A DNA stretch of 64,000 bases from Sphingomonas alpina (lineage in GTDB: Bacteria > Pseudomonadota > Alphaproteobacteria > Sphingomonadales > Sphingomonadaceae): positions 1,488,001 through 1,552,000 of the forward strand of contig NZ_CP061038.1 of NCBI RefSeq assembly GCF_014490665.1, read 5' to 3'. Numbering within the stretch: position 1 is the first letter of the stretch; each line of letters opens with the position of its first letter. Below, one piece after another: positions 47,290-55,398 of this stretch. The translations under genes were made by a program, and so were the position numbers. The notes under the pieces were generated by a model that was not told where the DNA came from, ran no database searches, and worked only from the letters and a program-made list of their open reading frames with translations.

Positions 47290-47886
47290 TCAGAATATCC
47301 CCGGCACGAACCGACGCACTCGCGCCGCATAGCTGTCATACACGCTTCCGAACATCTCGCGCAGCAACCGCTCTTCCTCGACGATCCGCAGCCACGTACC
47401 GGCGATGTAGAGTGGCACCGCCAGCAACAGATGCAGCGGATGCCCGAACGCGACCGCCAGCGCGATCATGAATAGGAACAGCGCCACGTAGATGGGATGG
47501 CGGACATGGGCGAAGGGGCCATTGGTCACCAGGCTGTGATCCGACCTGGTGCGCGCAACCAGGCTCCAATTCCGTCCAAGCGCCCGCGCCGAGGTGACGA
47601 AGAGGCCGATGACCGCGGCCATCAGCAGGGTGATCAGGATTGCCTGGCCGATCGCAAAAGGGGAAAGGGGGGCGAGCCCGACATTGATCGGGCCGAAGCC
47701 GGCAAGGCCGATGCCCAGTCCCTGGATCAGGATCCCGGCCAGCGAACGCGGCGATTTCTTTTGCTGGCCGGTATCTTTCACTGCCCCGCTGCGCGCCACC
47801 AGCAACGACAACAGGAAAAGCGCGAAGCCGGTCGCCATGGCCACCAATCCCGGCGCACCAATCGGGCTGGCATGCACGAAACTCAC
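47290..47886 (-). CDS. Isoprenylcysteine carboxyl methyltransferase-like membrane protein
   Basis: A 198-aa membrane protein with about five hydrophobic segments. The C-terminal SAM-binding signature is clear: NGPFAHVRHPIYVALFLFMI (RHP motif), then EEERLLREMFGSVYDSYAAR and RRFVPG. Bacterial relatives (ICMT/PEMT-like family) methylate lipids or quinones, and a prenylated-protein substrate is unlikely in this setting. The GTG start at 47886 overlaps the M1 peptidase stop (GTGA), so it is translationally coupled; an ATG at 47838 is an alternative. Confidence 0.85.
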   Translation of the reverse strand: MSFVHASPIGAPGLVAMATGFALFLLSLLVARSGAVKDTGQQKKSPRSLAGILIQGLGIGLAGFGPINVGLAPLSPFAIGQAILITLLMAAVIGLFVTSARALGRNWSLVARTRSDHSLVTNGPFAHVRHPIYVALFLFMIALAVAFGHPLHLLLAVPLYIAGTWLRIVEEERLLREMFGSVYDSYAARVRRFVPGIF

Positions 47887-49604
47887 TTGGCTGCTGCCTT
47901 GGCAGCCATCGCCGCGCGCCATGCCTGCAATTCCTCGACGGCGATCGATCGTTTGAGAATGCGGCTGTCTGGATCAAGCACGACATGCGCATCGGGCGAT
48001 ACATCGATCGTATTGCTGCCGCCGGTCATCGCGAACCGGGTGTCCCGGCCGTCGATCTGCACGTCGACCGGCATCGGAAAGGGCAGGTTGCCCGGCACTT
48101 TCCAGCTCAAGGTCAGTTTCCCGCCCTCGCGCGTTTCAATCAATTCGGGGAGGGCTGCCTGGCGCAGATAGACATCGAAGAACCAGCGATAGTCCACGCC
48201 GGTGACCTGCTGCACAAGTTGTTGATATTCGGACGTACTGCTGTAGCGCGGCGCGAAATTGCCTGGCTTCGGATCAAGCCGCCCATAGACGGCAAGTCGG
48301 GTGACATCGCCGAACGCTTGATCGCCGATCAGATAGCGTAGCGTGTGGAGCATCCACGACGCTTTATAATAGATGTCGAGGCCCGGGCCGCCTTTGTCGC
48401 TCTGATAGACATCTTCCTCGCTGCGCGGCTTGCCCGAGACGATCGGCGCCTGGTTGAGAATGTCGGTACGGCTGGCCAGCATCATTGCGGCATAGCGCGC
48501 ATCGCCCTCGCGCCAGCGCCCATAGAGTGGCTGCATATAGGTGGCGTAGCCTTCGTGCAGCCACATATCGTCCCAGTCGGCGACGGTCAGCTGATTGGCG
48601 AACCATTCATGGGCGAATTCGTGGTGGAACAGCCAGTCGAACCCTTCGGCCGCCTTGGCATATTCATTGCCATACCCGTTGATCGTCTGGTGCTCCATGC
48701 CCTTGTGCGGCGTTTCCACAACGCCGACCTTCTCGTCGCCGAACGGATAGGGTCCGATGGTGCGCTCGAAAAAATCCACCGTCGGCGCGAATTCGGCGAA
48801 CAACGCCCTGGCCTGTTTCTCTTCGCCTGGCAGATACCAATAGGTCATCGGGAAGCTGTTGCCGAAACGGCTTTTATAGGTTTCCGTGATCTCCTCGTAC
48901 GGAGCGATGTTGAGCGCGATCGCATACATGTTCGGATGCCTGGCGCGCCAGTTCCACCTCGTGCGCCCATCAGCCAATTTGTCGATGCCGAGCAATATGC
49001 CGTTCGATGGTGCCTTCAGCCCCTTGGGCACAGTGATGTGCAGATCGACCGAACGCGGCTCGGCGGTTGGGAAATCGAGGCAGGGCCAGAACAGGTCGCA
49101 GCCTTCGCCTTGCACGGCAGTCGCGATCCACGGCAATCCCGCCGGCGTCTTGGACCAGACAAAGCCGCCGTCCCAGGGCGCGCGCACCGCGACATGCGGA
49201 GTGCCGCCATAGCTGATTTTCGCTATGACTTTGCCATCCGCCGGTACCGGTGCGGGCAAGGTGATGCTCAATCGGCCTTCGGGATTGGTCCAGGCCGATC
49301 GCGGCAACGGCTTGCCATCGATCGCGATGGCGCTGACGGGCAGATTGCGATCGAGATCGATCACCAGGCTGGTCAACGCCGCCTTGGCGGTAAAATCGAG
49401 TATCGCGACACCAGCGATCGACTGGGTGGCGGGCATCACTTCGATCGCCAGGTCGACGGTATCGAGCTGCAATTTCGCCTGCTCCGGGTCGACAGGACCG
49501 CCCGACCGCTGCGTCTGCGCCGTCAGCGGCGGCAATCCCTTTGGCGGAGGCGCCGCAGCGATCAGTGCGATGAGCGGGACGGCAAGCAGCGGGCGAACGA
49601 ACAT
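47883..49604 (-). CDS. M1-family metallopeptidase, exported
   Basis: A zinc aminopeptidase-like protein of 573 aa with an N-terminal signal peptide (FVRPLLAVPLIALIAAAPPP). The zinc site is HEFAHEW with the third ligand in HEGYATY; the GAMEN-type exopeptidase loop is GMEHQTINGYG, as in a divergent subfamily of M1 peptidases. A beta-sheet N-terminal domain precedes the catalytic domain. Likely a periplasmic peptidase, for nutrient peptides or envelope turnover. AAGAAAG lies ahead of ATG 49604. It follows the Tat-signal protein by 20 bp and overlaps the methyltransferase. Confidence 0.92.
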   Translation of the reverse strand: MFVRPLLAVPLIALIAAAPPPKGLPPLTAQTQRSGGPVDPEQAKLQLDTVDLAIEVMPATQSIAGVAILDFTAKAALTSLVIDLDRNLPVSAIAIDGKPLPRSAWTNPEGRLSITLPAPVPADGKVIAKISYGGTPHVAVRAPWDGGFVWSKTPAGLPWIATAVQGEGCDLFWPCLDFPTAEPRSVDLHITVPKGLKAPSNGILLGIDKLADGRTRWNWRARHPNMYAIALNIAPYEEITETYKSRFGNSFPMTYWYLPGEEKQARALFAEFAPTVDFFERTIGPYPFGDEKVGVVETPHKGMEHQTINGYGNEYAKAAEGFDWLFHHEFAHEWFANQLTVADWDDMWLHEGYATYMQPLYGRWREGDARYAAMMLASRTDILNQAPIVSGKPRSEEDVYQSDKGGPGLDIYYKASWMLHTLRYLIGDQAFGDVTRLAVYGRLDPKPGNFAPRYSSTSEYQQLVQQVTGVDYRWFFDVYLRQAALPELIETREGGKLTLSWKVPGNLPFPMPVDVQIDGRDTRFAMTGGSNTIDVSPDAHVVLDPDSRILKRSIAVEELQAWRAAMAAKAAAK

Positions 49605-49624
49605 GTAGGGCTTTCTTCGCAAGG

Positions 49625-50374
49625 TCAGTGCAACTCGACCATGAGCCGGTCGATGACGAGTGTGAAAAAGGGGACGCCGTTCTGCGCGATGCGCAGACGT
49701 CTGGGCCAGTTCAAGCCTTGGGCGGCAATGGCGCCGTCGAAGGTGAAGCGCTCCTGGATGACCTCGCCGCCGTCCGGCGCGAAGACGGTATAGGCTGCGG
49801 CGGTGAGGCGGCCCTCGGTGTCGGTTTCGAAGCTGACCGGTGGCAGGCCGGGATGTGCAGCGAGAAGCTTGCCTCCGACCGCCGCGGTCGGCGCGCGCAG
49901 CAGCATATAGCCGTACAGGCCATATTGCTCGCGCTCGTGCCGGGCCTGATGCGCGGGCAGGGGGGCTCGCTTGCCGTCGCGTTCGGTCCATCCGCCATCG
50001 GGCTCGATGATCAGCGAGCGAGTCGCGGCGGTTCCTTCCTTCATGACCCAACTGTCGGAACGCATGCGCACGAAGGGTTCGATGCGCGTTCGCATGCCGA
50101 GTCTGAGCGTCCGTTCGGGTGTGACCACCTCGGCTGCACCGACCCAGCCGATTGCAGCGATCCGGTCAAGCAGGCGCTGTCCGCCCATTGCCGCAGCGGT
50201 GCGGGCCACGGGATCGCCGGAGGCCCCGCGCGCCATCGCTATGGCTGGGAGCATAGCAACAGCCCCGCCGATAACGCTTCGGCGCGTCGTGCAAATCGCA
50301 CGATTGATGGATCGGCAACCATCACCATATAAGGGTAGACCGGCGCCGCGTTCAGGCGCCCCCGGAGTATTCAT
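49625..50374 (-). CDS. Tat-exported protein of unknown function
   Basis: Not recognised. A 249-aa protein with a twin-arginine signal, TTRRSVIGGAVAMLPAIAMA (29-48), preceded by a long n-region starting at ATG 50374. That ATG interlocks with the lon ATG. It is the only upstream start that preserves the arginine pair. The mature part is beta-rich and acidic around FVRMRSDSWVMKEGTAATRS and GGEVIQERFTFDGAIAAQGL. It precedes the M1 peptidase by 20 bp and is probably co-exported or co-folded with it. Confidence 0.7.
   Translation of the reverse strand: MNTPGAPERGAGLPLYGDGCRSINRAICTTRRSVIGGAVAMLPAIAMARGASGDPVARTAAAMGGQRLLDRIAAIGWVGAAEVVTPERTLRLGMRTRIEPFVRMRSDSWVMKEGTAATRSLIIEPDGGWTERDGKRAPLPAHQARHEREQYGLYGYMLLRAPTAAVGGKLLAAHPGLPPVSFETDTEGRLTAAAYTVFAPDGGEVIQERFTFDGAIAAQGLNWPRRLRIAQNGVPFFTLVIDRLMVELH
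50304..50333 (+). promoter_or_regulatory. Candidate lon promoter
   Basis: TTGATG (50304-50309) and TATAAG (50328-50333) are separated by 18 bp and lie 40 bp ahead of the lon ATG. This resembles a vegetative promoter with a good -10. Confidence 0.4.
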
Positions 50375-52769
50375 GACCCAGTCCTACCCCGTCCTGCCGT
50401 TGCGCGACATCGTCGTGTTCCCGCACATGATCGTGCCGCTGTTCGTCGGCCGCGACAAGTCCGTTGCGGCACTGGAAGCGGCGATGAACGCCGATAAGGA
50501 AATCTTCCTCGTCGCACAGCTCGATCCGTCGGAAGACGATCCCGTCCGCGACGACTTGTATGATATCGGCGTGACCGCCACCGTGCTGCAGTTGCTCAAG
50601 CTGCCCGATGGAACCGTGCGCGTTCTGGTCGAGGGCAAGACCCGCGCCTCGCTTGACGTGCTGAGCGAAACCGATGGGTATCTGACCGCGACCGTATTGC
50701 CGGTCGAGGAAGCCGTTGCCGAGGGTAATGAGGTTTCCGCGCTGATGCGATCGGTGATCGACCAGTTCGAGAATTACGCCAAGCTCAACCGCAAGCTGCC
50801 TGCCGAAACCGCAGTGCAACTCAACGAGATCGAGGACGCGTCGCGCCTCGCCGATGCGGTTGCCGCCAATATCTCGGTCAAGGTGGCCGACAAGCAGTCG
50901 CTGCTGGTCGAGATCGATCCGGCCAAGCGGCTCGAGATGGCGTTCGCCTTCATGGAAGGTGAACTCGGCGTCTTGCAGGTCGAGAAGAAGATCAAGAGCC
51001 GCGTCAAGCGCCAGATGGAGAAGACGCAGCGCGAATATTATCTCAACGAGCAGTTGAAGGCGATCCAGCGCGAACTCGGCAACGAGGGCGAGGAAGGCGA
51101 AGGCGACGAGATTGCCGAGCTGACCCAGAAGATCGCGACGCTGAAACTGTCCAAGGAAGCCCGGACCAAGGCGACGTCGGAGTTGAAGAAGCTCAAGTCG
51201 ATGGCGCCGATGTCGGCTGAAGCGACGGTGATCCGCAACTATCTCGACGTTCTGCTCGGCCTGCCCTGGGGCAAGAAGTCCAAGGTGAAGAAGGATATCG
51301 CGGCGGCACAGGCGATCCTCGACGAGGATCATTATGCGCTCGAGAAGGTCAAGGACCGGATCGTCGAATATCTCGCGGTTCAGGCGCGCACCAACAAGCT
51401 GAAGGGGCCGATCCTGTGTCTCGTCGGCCCTCCCGGCGTGGGCAAGACGTCGCTTGGCAAATCGATCGCGAAGGCGACCGGGCGCGAATTCATCCGCCAG
51501 TCGCTCGGCGGCGTGCGCGACGAAGCCGAGATTCGCGGCCACAGGCGAACTTATATCGGCTCGCTGCCGGGCAAGATCGTGACCAATCTGAAAAAGGCCG
51601 GCACGTCGAACCCGCTGTTCCTGCTCGACGAGATCGACAAGCTTGGCCAGGATTTCCGCGGCGATCCAGCTTCGGCGTTGCTCGAGGTGCTCGACCCGGA
51701 GCAGAATTCGAAGTTCCAGGATCATTATCTGGAGCTCGATATCGACCTGTCCGATGTGATGTTCGTGACCACCGCGAATACGCTCAACCTGCCCCAGCCT
51801 TTGCTCGACCGGATGGAGATCATTCGCCTCGAGGGCTATACCGAGGATGAGAAGGTCGAGATCGCGCAACGCCATCTGATTGAAAAGCAGATCGAAGCAC
51901 ATGGGCTGAAGGCCGGCGAATTCACGCTGACCACAGAGGGCCTGCGCGCGTTGATCCAATATTATACGCGTGAAGCAGGTGTCCGCACGCTGGAGCGTGA
52001 GATTGCGCGCCTGGCGCGCAAGGCGTTGCGTCAGATCCTCGAAGGCAAGGTGGAGAGCGTGACGATCACGCCCGACAATCTCGCCGATTTCGCTGGCGTG
52101 AAGAAATATCGCTACGGCCTGAGCGAGGAAGAGAATCAGATCGGTGCCGTCACCGGCCTCGCCTGGACCGAGGTCGGCGGTGAATTGCTGACGATCGAAA
52201 GCGTCACCGTGCCGGGCAAGGGCGGCGCCAAGGTTACCGGCAAGCTCGGCGATGTGATGAAGGAATCAATTGAAACCGCGCTCAGCTTCATCAAAGCGCG
52301 TGCGCCGAGTTATGGCATCAAGCCGAGCATTTTCGCGCGCAAGGATCTCCACATCCATCTGCCCGAGGGGGCGGTGCCCAAGGACGGACCATCGGCGGGT
52401 ATCGGTATCGTTACCGCGATCGTTTCGACACTGACCGGCGTGCCGGTGCGGCGCGATATCGCAATGACCGGCGAAGTGACGCTGCGCGGCCGCGTGTTGC
52501 CGATCGGCGGGCTCAAGGAGAAACTGCTCGCGGCGCTCCGCGGCGGCATCAAGACCGTGCTGATCCCCGCCGAGAATGAGAAGGATCTGGTCGAGATTCC
52601 AGCGAATATCCGTGAAGGATTGACGATCATCCCGGTGGCGCATGTCGACGAAGTGTTGCGCCTCGCGCTGACCGAGCCATTGACCGCGATCGACTGGAGC
52701 GAGGCCGATGAACTTGCCGCGCTCCCGCCTCCGGGTGTGGCGCCGATCGGTGGGGGCGTGCACCACTGA
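50373..52769 (+). CDS. lon: ATP-dependent Lon protease
   Basis: AAA+ serine protease for damaged and regulatory proteins, 798 aa, the usual size. The N-terminal LON domain begins [20 protein letters not shown]. Walker A is [13 protein letters not shown], Walker B is [20 protein letters not shown]. The catalytic dyad is Ser in [11 protein letters not shown] and Lys in [17 protein letters not shown] ribosome site lies six to seven bases ahead of the ATG, and the start interlocks with the divergent Tat-protein start (CATG). hupB follows, as is common. Confidence 0.98.
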   Translation: MTQSYPVLPLRDIVVFPHMIVPLFVGRDKSVAALEAAMNADKEIFLVAQLDPSEDDPVRDDLYDIGVTATVLQLLKLPDGTVRVLVEGKTRASLDVLSETDGYLTATVLPVEEAVAEGNEVSALMRSVIDQFENYAKLNRKLPAETAVQLNEIEDASRLADAVAANISVKVADKQSLLVEIDPAKRLEMAFAFMEGELGVLQVEKKIKSRVKRQMEKTQREYYLNEQLKAIQRELGNEGEEGEGDEIAELTQKIATLKLSKEARTKATSELKKLKSMAPMSAEATVIRNYLDVLLGLPWGKKSKVKKDIAAAQAILDEDHYALEKVKDRIVEYLAVQARTNKLKGPILCLVGPPGVGKTSLGKSIAKATGREFIRQSLGGVRDEAEIRGHRRTYIGSLPGKIVTNLKKAGTSNPLFLLDEIDKLGQDFRGDPASALLEVLDPEQNSKFQDHYLELDIDLSDVMFVTTANTLNLPQPLLDRMEIIRLEGYTEDEKVEIAQRHLIEKQIEAHGLKAGEFTLTTEGLRALIQYYTREAGVRTLEREIARLARKALRQILEGKVESVTITPDNLADFAGVKKYRYGLSEEENQIGAVTGLAWTEVGGELLTIESVTVPGKGGAKVTGKLGDVMKESIETALSFIKARAPSYGIKPSIFARKDLHIHLPEGAVPKDGPSAGIGIVTAIVSTLTGVPVRRDIAMTGEVTLRGRVLPIGGLKEKLLAALRGGIKTVLIPAENEKDLVEIPANIREGLTIIPVAHVDEVLRLALTEPLTAIDWSEADELAALPPPGVAPIGGGVHH

Positions 52770-52835
52770 GGCGCCTTTTACGGAGATCGCACCATAATCC
52801 CGCCGCATTCGATGCAGTTCGATGACGTTTTGCTT

Positions 52836-52866
52836 TGACAGTCACCGCGTGACCCGCCTTACTGTG
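52836..52866 (+). promoter_or_regulatory. Candidate hupB promoter with inverted repeat
   Basis: TTGACA (52836-52841) is followed directly by the inverted repeat GTCAC-CGC-GTGAC (52842-52854) and by TACTGT around 52861. The -10 is poor, so this is tentative. hupB starts about 90 bp downstream. Confidence 0.3.
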
Positions 52867-52928
52867 CCACCGGCTTCGCGCCGTGAATCATTCAAGTTGG
52901 TGTAATCTGTAAACGGGGGTCTGTAGGC

Positions 52929-53201
52929 ATGAACAAGCAAGAACTGATCGGCACCGTCGCCGACGCGTCTGGGCTGAGCAAGGGTGATGCCAGCAAGGCG
53001 GTCGAGGCGGTTTTCGATGCGATTTCCAATTCGCTGAAGAAGGGCGATGAAGTTCGCCTGGTTGGCTTCGGCACGTTCTCGGTGAGCAAGCGCAAGGCCT
53101 CAACGGGGCGCAATCCGCGCACCGGAGAGCCGATGACGATCAAGGCGTCGTCGCAGCCGAAGTTCAAGGCCGGCAAGGGCCTCAAGGACGCGGTCAACTG
53201 A
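52929..53201 (+). CDS. hupB: HU family DNA-binding protein
   Basis: A 90-aa nucleoid protein that bends DNA as a dimer. It has the standard fold: N-terminal helices (MNKQELIGTVADASGLSKGD), the signature VGFGTFSVSKRKASTGRNPR (DNA-binding arm), and the terminal PKFKAGKGLKDAVN. The position right after lon is widely conserved. It could also provide IHF-like functions, but the sequence fits HU-beta. Confidence 0.97.
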   Translation: MNKQELIGTVADASGLSKGDASKAVEAVFDAISNSLKKGDEVRLVGFGTFSVSKRKASTGRNPRTGEPMTIKASSQPKFKAGKGLKDAVN

Positions 53202-53218
53202 TCGACCATATTTGATGA

Positions 53219-53247
53219 CCGGCCGGGGCTGGACAAGTCCCGGTCGG
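53219..53247 (+). terminator. Terminator-like hairpin after hupB
   Basis: CCGGCCGGGGCT and AGTCCCGGTCGG pair over 12 bp with two G-U pairs and a 5-nt loop, followed by CTGTCTT. It begins 18 bp after the hupB stop. Confidence 0.6.
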
Positions 53248-53350
53248 CTGTCTTAAGGCACATGTAACGGGGCGGCGGTAAACGTCGCCCTGTTGCGTTC
53301 GCGGCTCTCAGAGAGCTGCCGTAACGCTATCTCCGTCGCGATCACGCGAT

Positions 53351-53425
53351 GGGCGCGTAGCTCAGTGGTAGAGCACACCCTTCACACGGGTGGGGTCGCA
53401 AGTTCAATCCTTGCCGCGCCCACCA
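53351..53425 (+). tRNA. tRNA-Val (anticodon CAC)
   Basis: A 75-nt tRNA with acceptor stem GGGCGCG/CGCGCCC, D-arm TAGCTCAGTGGTAGAGCA and GTTCAATCC, plus encoded CCA. The anticodon stem CACCC/GGGTG frames TTCACAC, giving CAC, which reads GTG. Confidence 0.95.
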
Positions 53426-53684
53426 ATCTGCGGCTTCCGCTCCGCTCTCGAAATCCGCTGATTCTGATCCATCGAACTGCAAATGCAGTTGGGTCGCAAA
53501 CTGCCGTGCGCCGTTCTTGTCATGCAAACGAAACATGATCGTCATCATTATGTCGTCGGATTCGCATTTGCGAGTCACGCAGCGCGCCTACCCGCACGAT
53601 CAATCGACAGGGGGATCACCGAGTCGATGGCGGGTCGGGGGCTGGAGCCACCGAACGTGAATGCCCACGGATTCGGAGATTTTC

Positions 53685-55304
53685 ATGTCCAGCTTCAAGC
53701 GTCTCAGCCTTGTTCTTTTCAGCGGCTGTGCCGCGCTCGCGCTTAGCGCATGCGACGGTGCTAACGGTGTCGCATCGCCCGGCGGTGGTGGCGGCACGCC
53801 GACGCCAACTCCGACTCCCACGCCGACCCCAACACCAACCCCGACACCGTCCGCGATCGCGGCATTCGCCGAGACGACGCAGAGCGGCATCACCGTGACG
53901 CGCGACGAGCAACTGGCTGTGGTCAATGCCGGCACCAATAACGTGCTGACCGGATCCGGCGCGCTCAACGGCTTCCTGCCGGCGGGCGCCGCAGCAACCG
54001 CAACGCCGTATAATGCGGCGCTGCTCAATCCGGCCGGGTCAACATTCTTCACGACCACCAGCTATATCGGCGCGGTCAATCCGGCGGGCGATACCTGGTA
54101 TCAGGGCTGGACCTGCAACTCGAGCACGGCGAACTTTGGCGCGACCAGCTCATCCTGCTCGTCGGTTCCGACCTCCGCCGCTGCCCCGGCAGCAAGCGCA
54201 TGCCCGGCCGGCACAACGGCTGCAGGCACCAATAACAATTACCGCCTGTGCGTCCTGCCGGCCCTGGTATCGGGCACATTGTCGCTGCCCAAGATCGATG
54301 GCGTGGCGTATCAGATCAATGGACGCGTCGATGTCGGGGCCGATGTCGGTGGTGCGGGCGGTGGCGGTGCCGCGGCAACGCTCAACATCGCCGCCGGCGT
54401 GCTGGTCGTCTCAAATTCGTCTGACGCGGCAAATGACTATCTGGTGGTCAACCGCGGATCGACGATCAACGCGATCGGCACCGCCACCAGCCCGATCATC
54501 TTCACCTCGCAGCAGAATCTCAACCCGGCATCGAACGGCGATGCGACGCAGGGGCAGTGGGGCGGCGTGATCCTTGCCGGTCGCGCACCGATTTCGAACT
54601 GCAACGTTGCCGGCACCGCCGGTGGCGCTGCGAATTGCGAGAACGTGGTCGAGGGTACCGGCAACGCGCTCTATGGCGGTGCGACCGCCACCGACAATAG
54701 CGGGACCATGCAATATGTTCAGATCCGCTATTCTGGCATTGCCATCTCGGACGGCAATGAGCTTCAGGGCCTCACGCTTGGTGGAACCGGCTCGGGCACA
54801 ACGCTCGACCATATCCAGGTCCACAACAGCTCGGACGATGGCATCGAAATCTTCGGTGGCCGCACCAATCTTAAATATGTCGCCCTGACCGGCTCCGACG
54901 ATGACGGTCTGGATACCGATGTGGGCTGGCAGGGCCTTGTTCAGTTTATCATCGTTGCACAAAAGACCATCGGCGCGACCACCGATTCCTTCTCGACCGA
55001 GATCGACTCGAACGGCAACGAGGACTTTCTCCCGCGCCAGTTCGGCCGGCTTGCCAACTTCACCTTCCTTCAGACGGCGAATTCCGCTGCGGCAATCCGT
55101 TTGCGTGGTGGTGCGGACTATACATTCGTGAACGGCATCGTGAAGTCGAACGTACCCTGCGTGAACATGATCGCGGGTACGGAAGCGAATGGCGGCAAAT
55201 CGACCATCCGCCCGGCGGGCGGCACCGGTGCCGTCCCGACGACGATCGATGAGCGCGGCCCGCCCGTGTTCCACTCGATCTATTTCGCCTGCAACGGCGC
55301 CTGA
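53685..55304 (+). CDS. Surface lipoprotein with Thr-Pro linker and right-handed beta-helix
   Basis: A 539-aa lipoprotein with lipobox LALSAC after a signal peptide (LSLVLFSGCAALALSAC), then a glycine stretch and a Thr-Pro repeat linker. The body has parallel beta-helix character: VSGTLSLPKIDGVAYQINGR, GVLVVSNSSDAANDYLVVNR, LTLGGTGSGTTLDHIQVHNS and EIFGGRTNLKYVALTGSDDD. A TonB receptor of a distinct class follows after a terminator, a pairing seen repeatedly in sphingomonads and other alphaproteobacteria. A role in substrate capture at the outer surface is inferred. GGAG lies six bases before ATG 53685; an upstream ATG at 53661 is less likely. Confidence 0.82.
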   Translation: MSSFKRLSLVLFSGCAALALSACDGANGVASPGGGGGTPTPTPTPTPTPTPTPTPSAIAAFAETTQSGITVTRDEQLAVVNAGTNNVLTGSGALNGFLPAGAAATATPYNAALLNPAGSTFFTTTSYIGAVNPAGDTWYQGWTCNSSTANFGATSSSCSSVPTSAAAPAASACPAGTTAAGTNNNYRLCVLPALVSGTLSLPKIDGVAYQINGRVDVGADVGGAGGGGAAATLNIAAGVLVVSNSSDAANDYLVVNRGSTINAIGTATSPIIFTSQQNLNPASNGDATQGQWGGVILAGRAPISNCNVAGTAGGAANCENVVEGTGNALYGGATATDNSGTMQYVQIRYSGIAISDGNELQGLTLGGTGSGTTLDHIQVHNSSDDGIEIFGGRTNLKYVALTGSDDDGLDTDVGWQGLVQFIIVAQKTIGATTDSFSTEIDSNGNEDFLPRQFGRLANFTFLQTANSAAAIRLRGGADYTFVNGIVKSNVPCVNMIAGTEANGGKSTIRPAGGTGAVPTTIDERGPPVFHSIYFACNGA

Positions 55305-55327
55305 GAGCCGCTTCCCGCATGATCGCG

Positions 55328-55365
55328 AAGCCGGAAGCGTGGTCTCAACCCCGCTTCCGGCTTTC
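55328..55365 (+). terminator. Terminator between lipoprotein and TonB receptor genes
   Basis: AAGCCGGAAGCG (55328-55339) and CGCTTCCGGCTT (55352-55363) form a perfect 12-bp stem with a 12-nt loop; TTCGCT follows. Some transcripts may read through to the receptor gene. Confidence 0.65.
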
Positions 55366-55398
55366 GCTGTACGGACTCGAACACCGGATATTTTCAAG

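Noticed and set aside
50352..51959. 535-codon minus-strand frame opposite lon
   Set aside because: Antisense shadow of a conserved protease gene.
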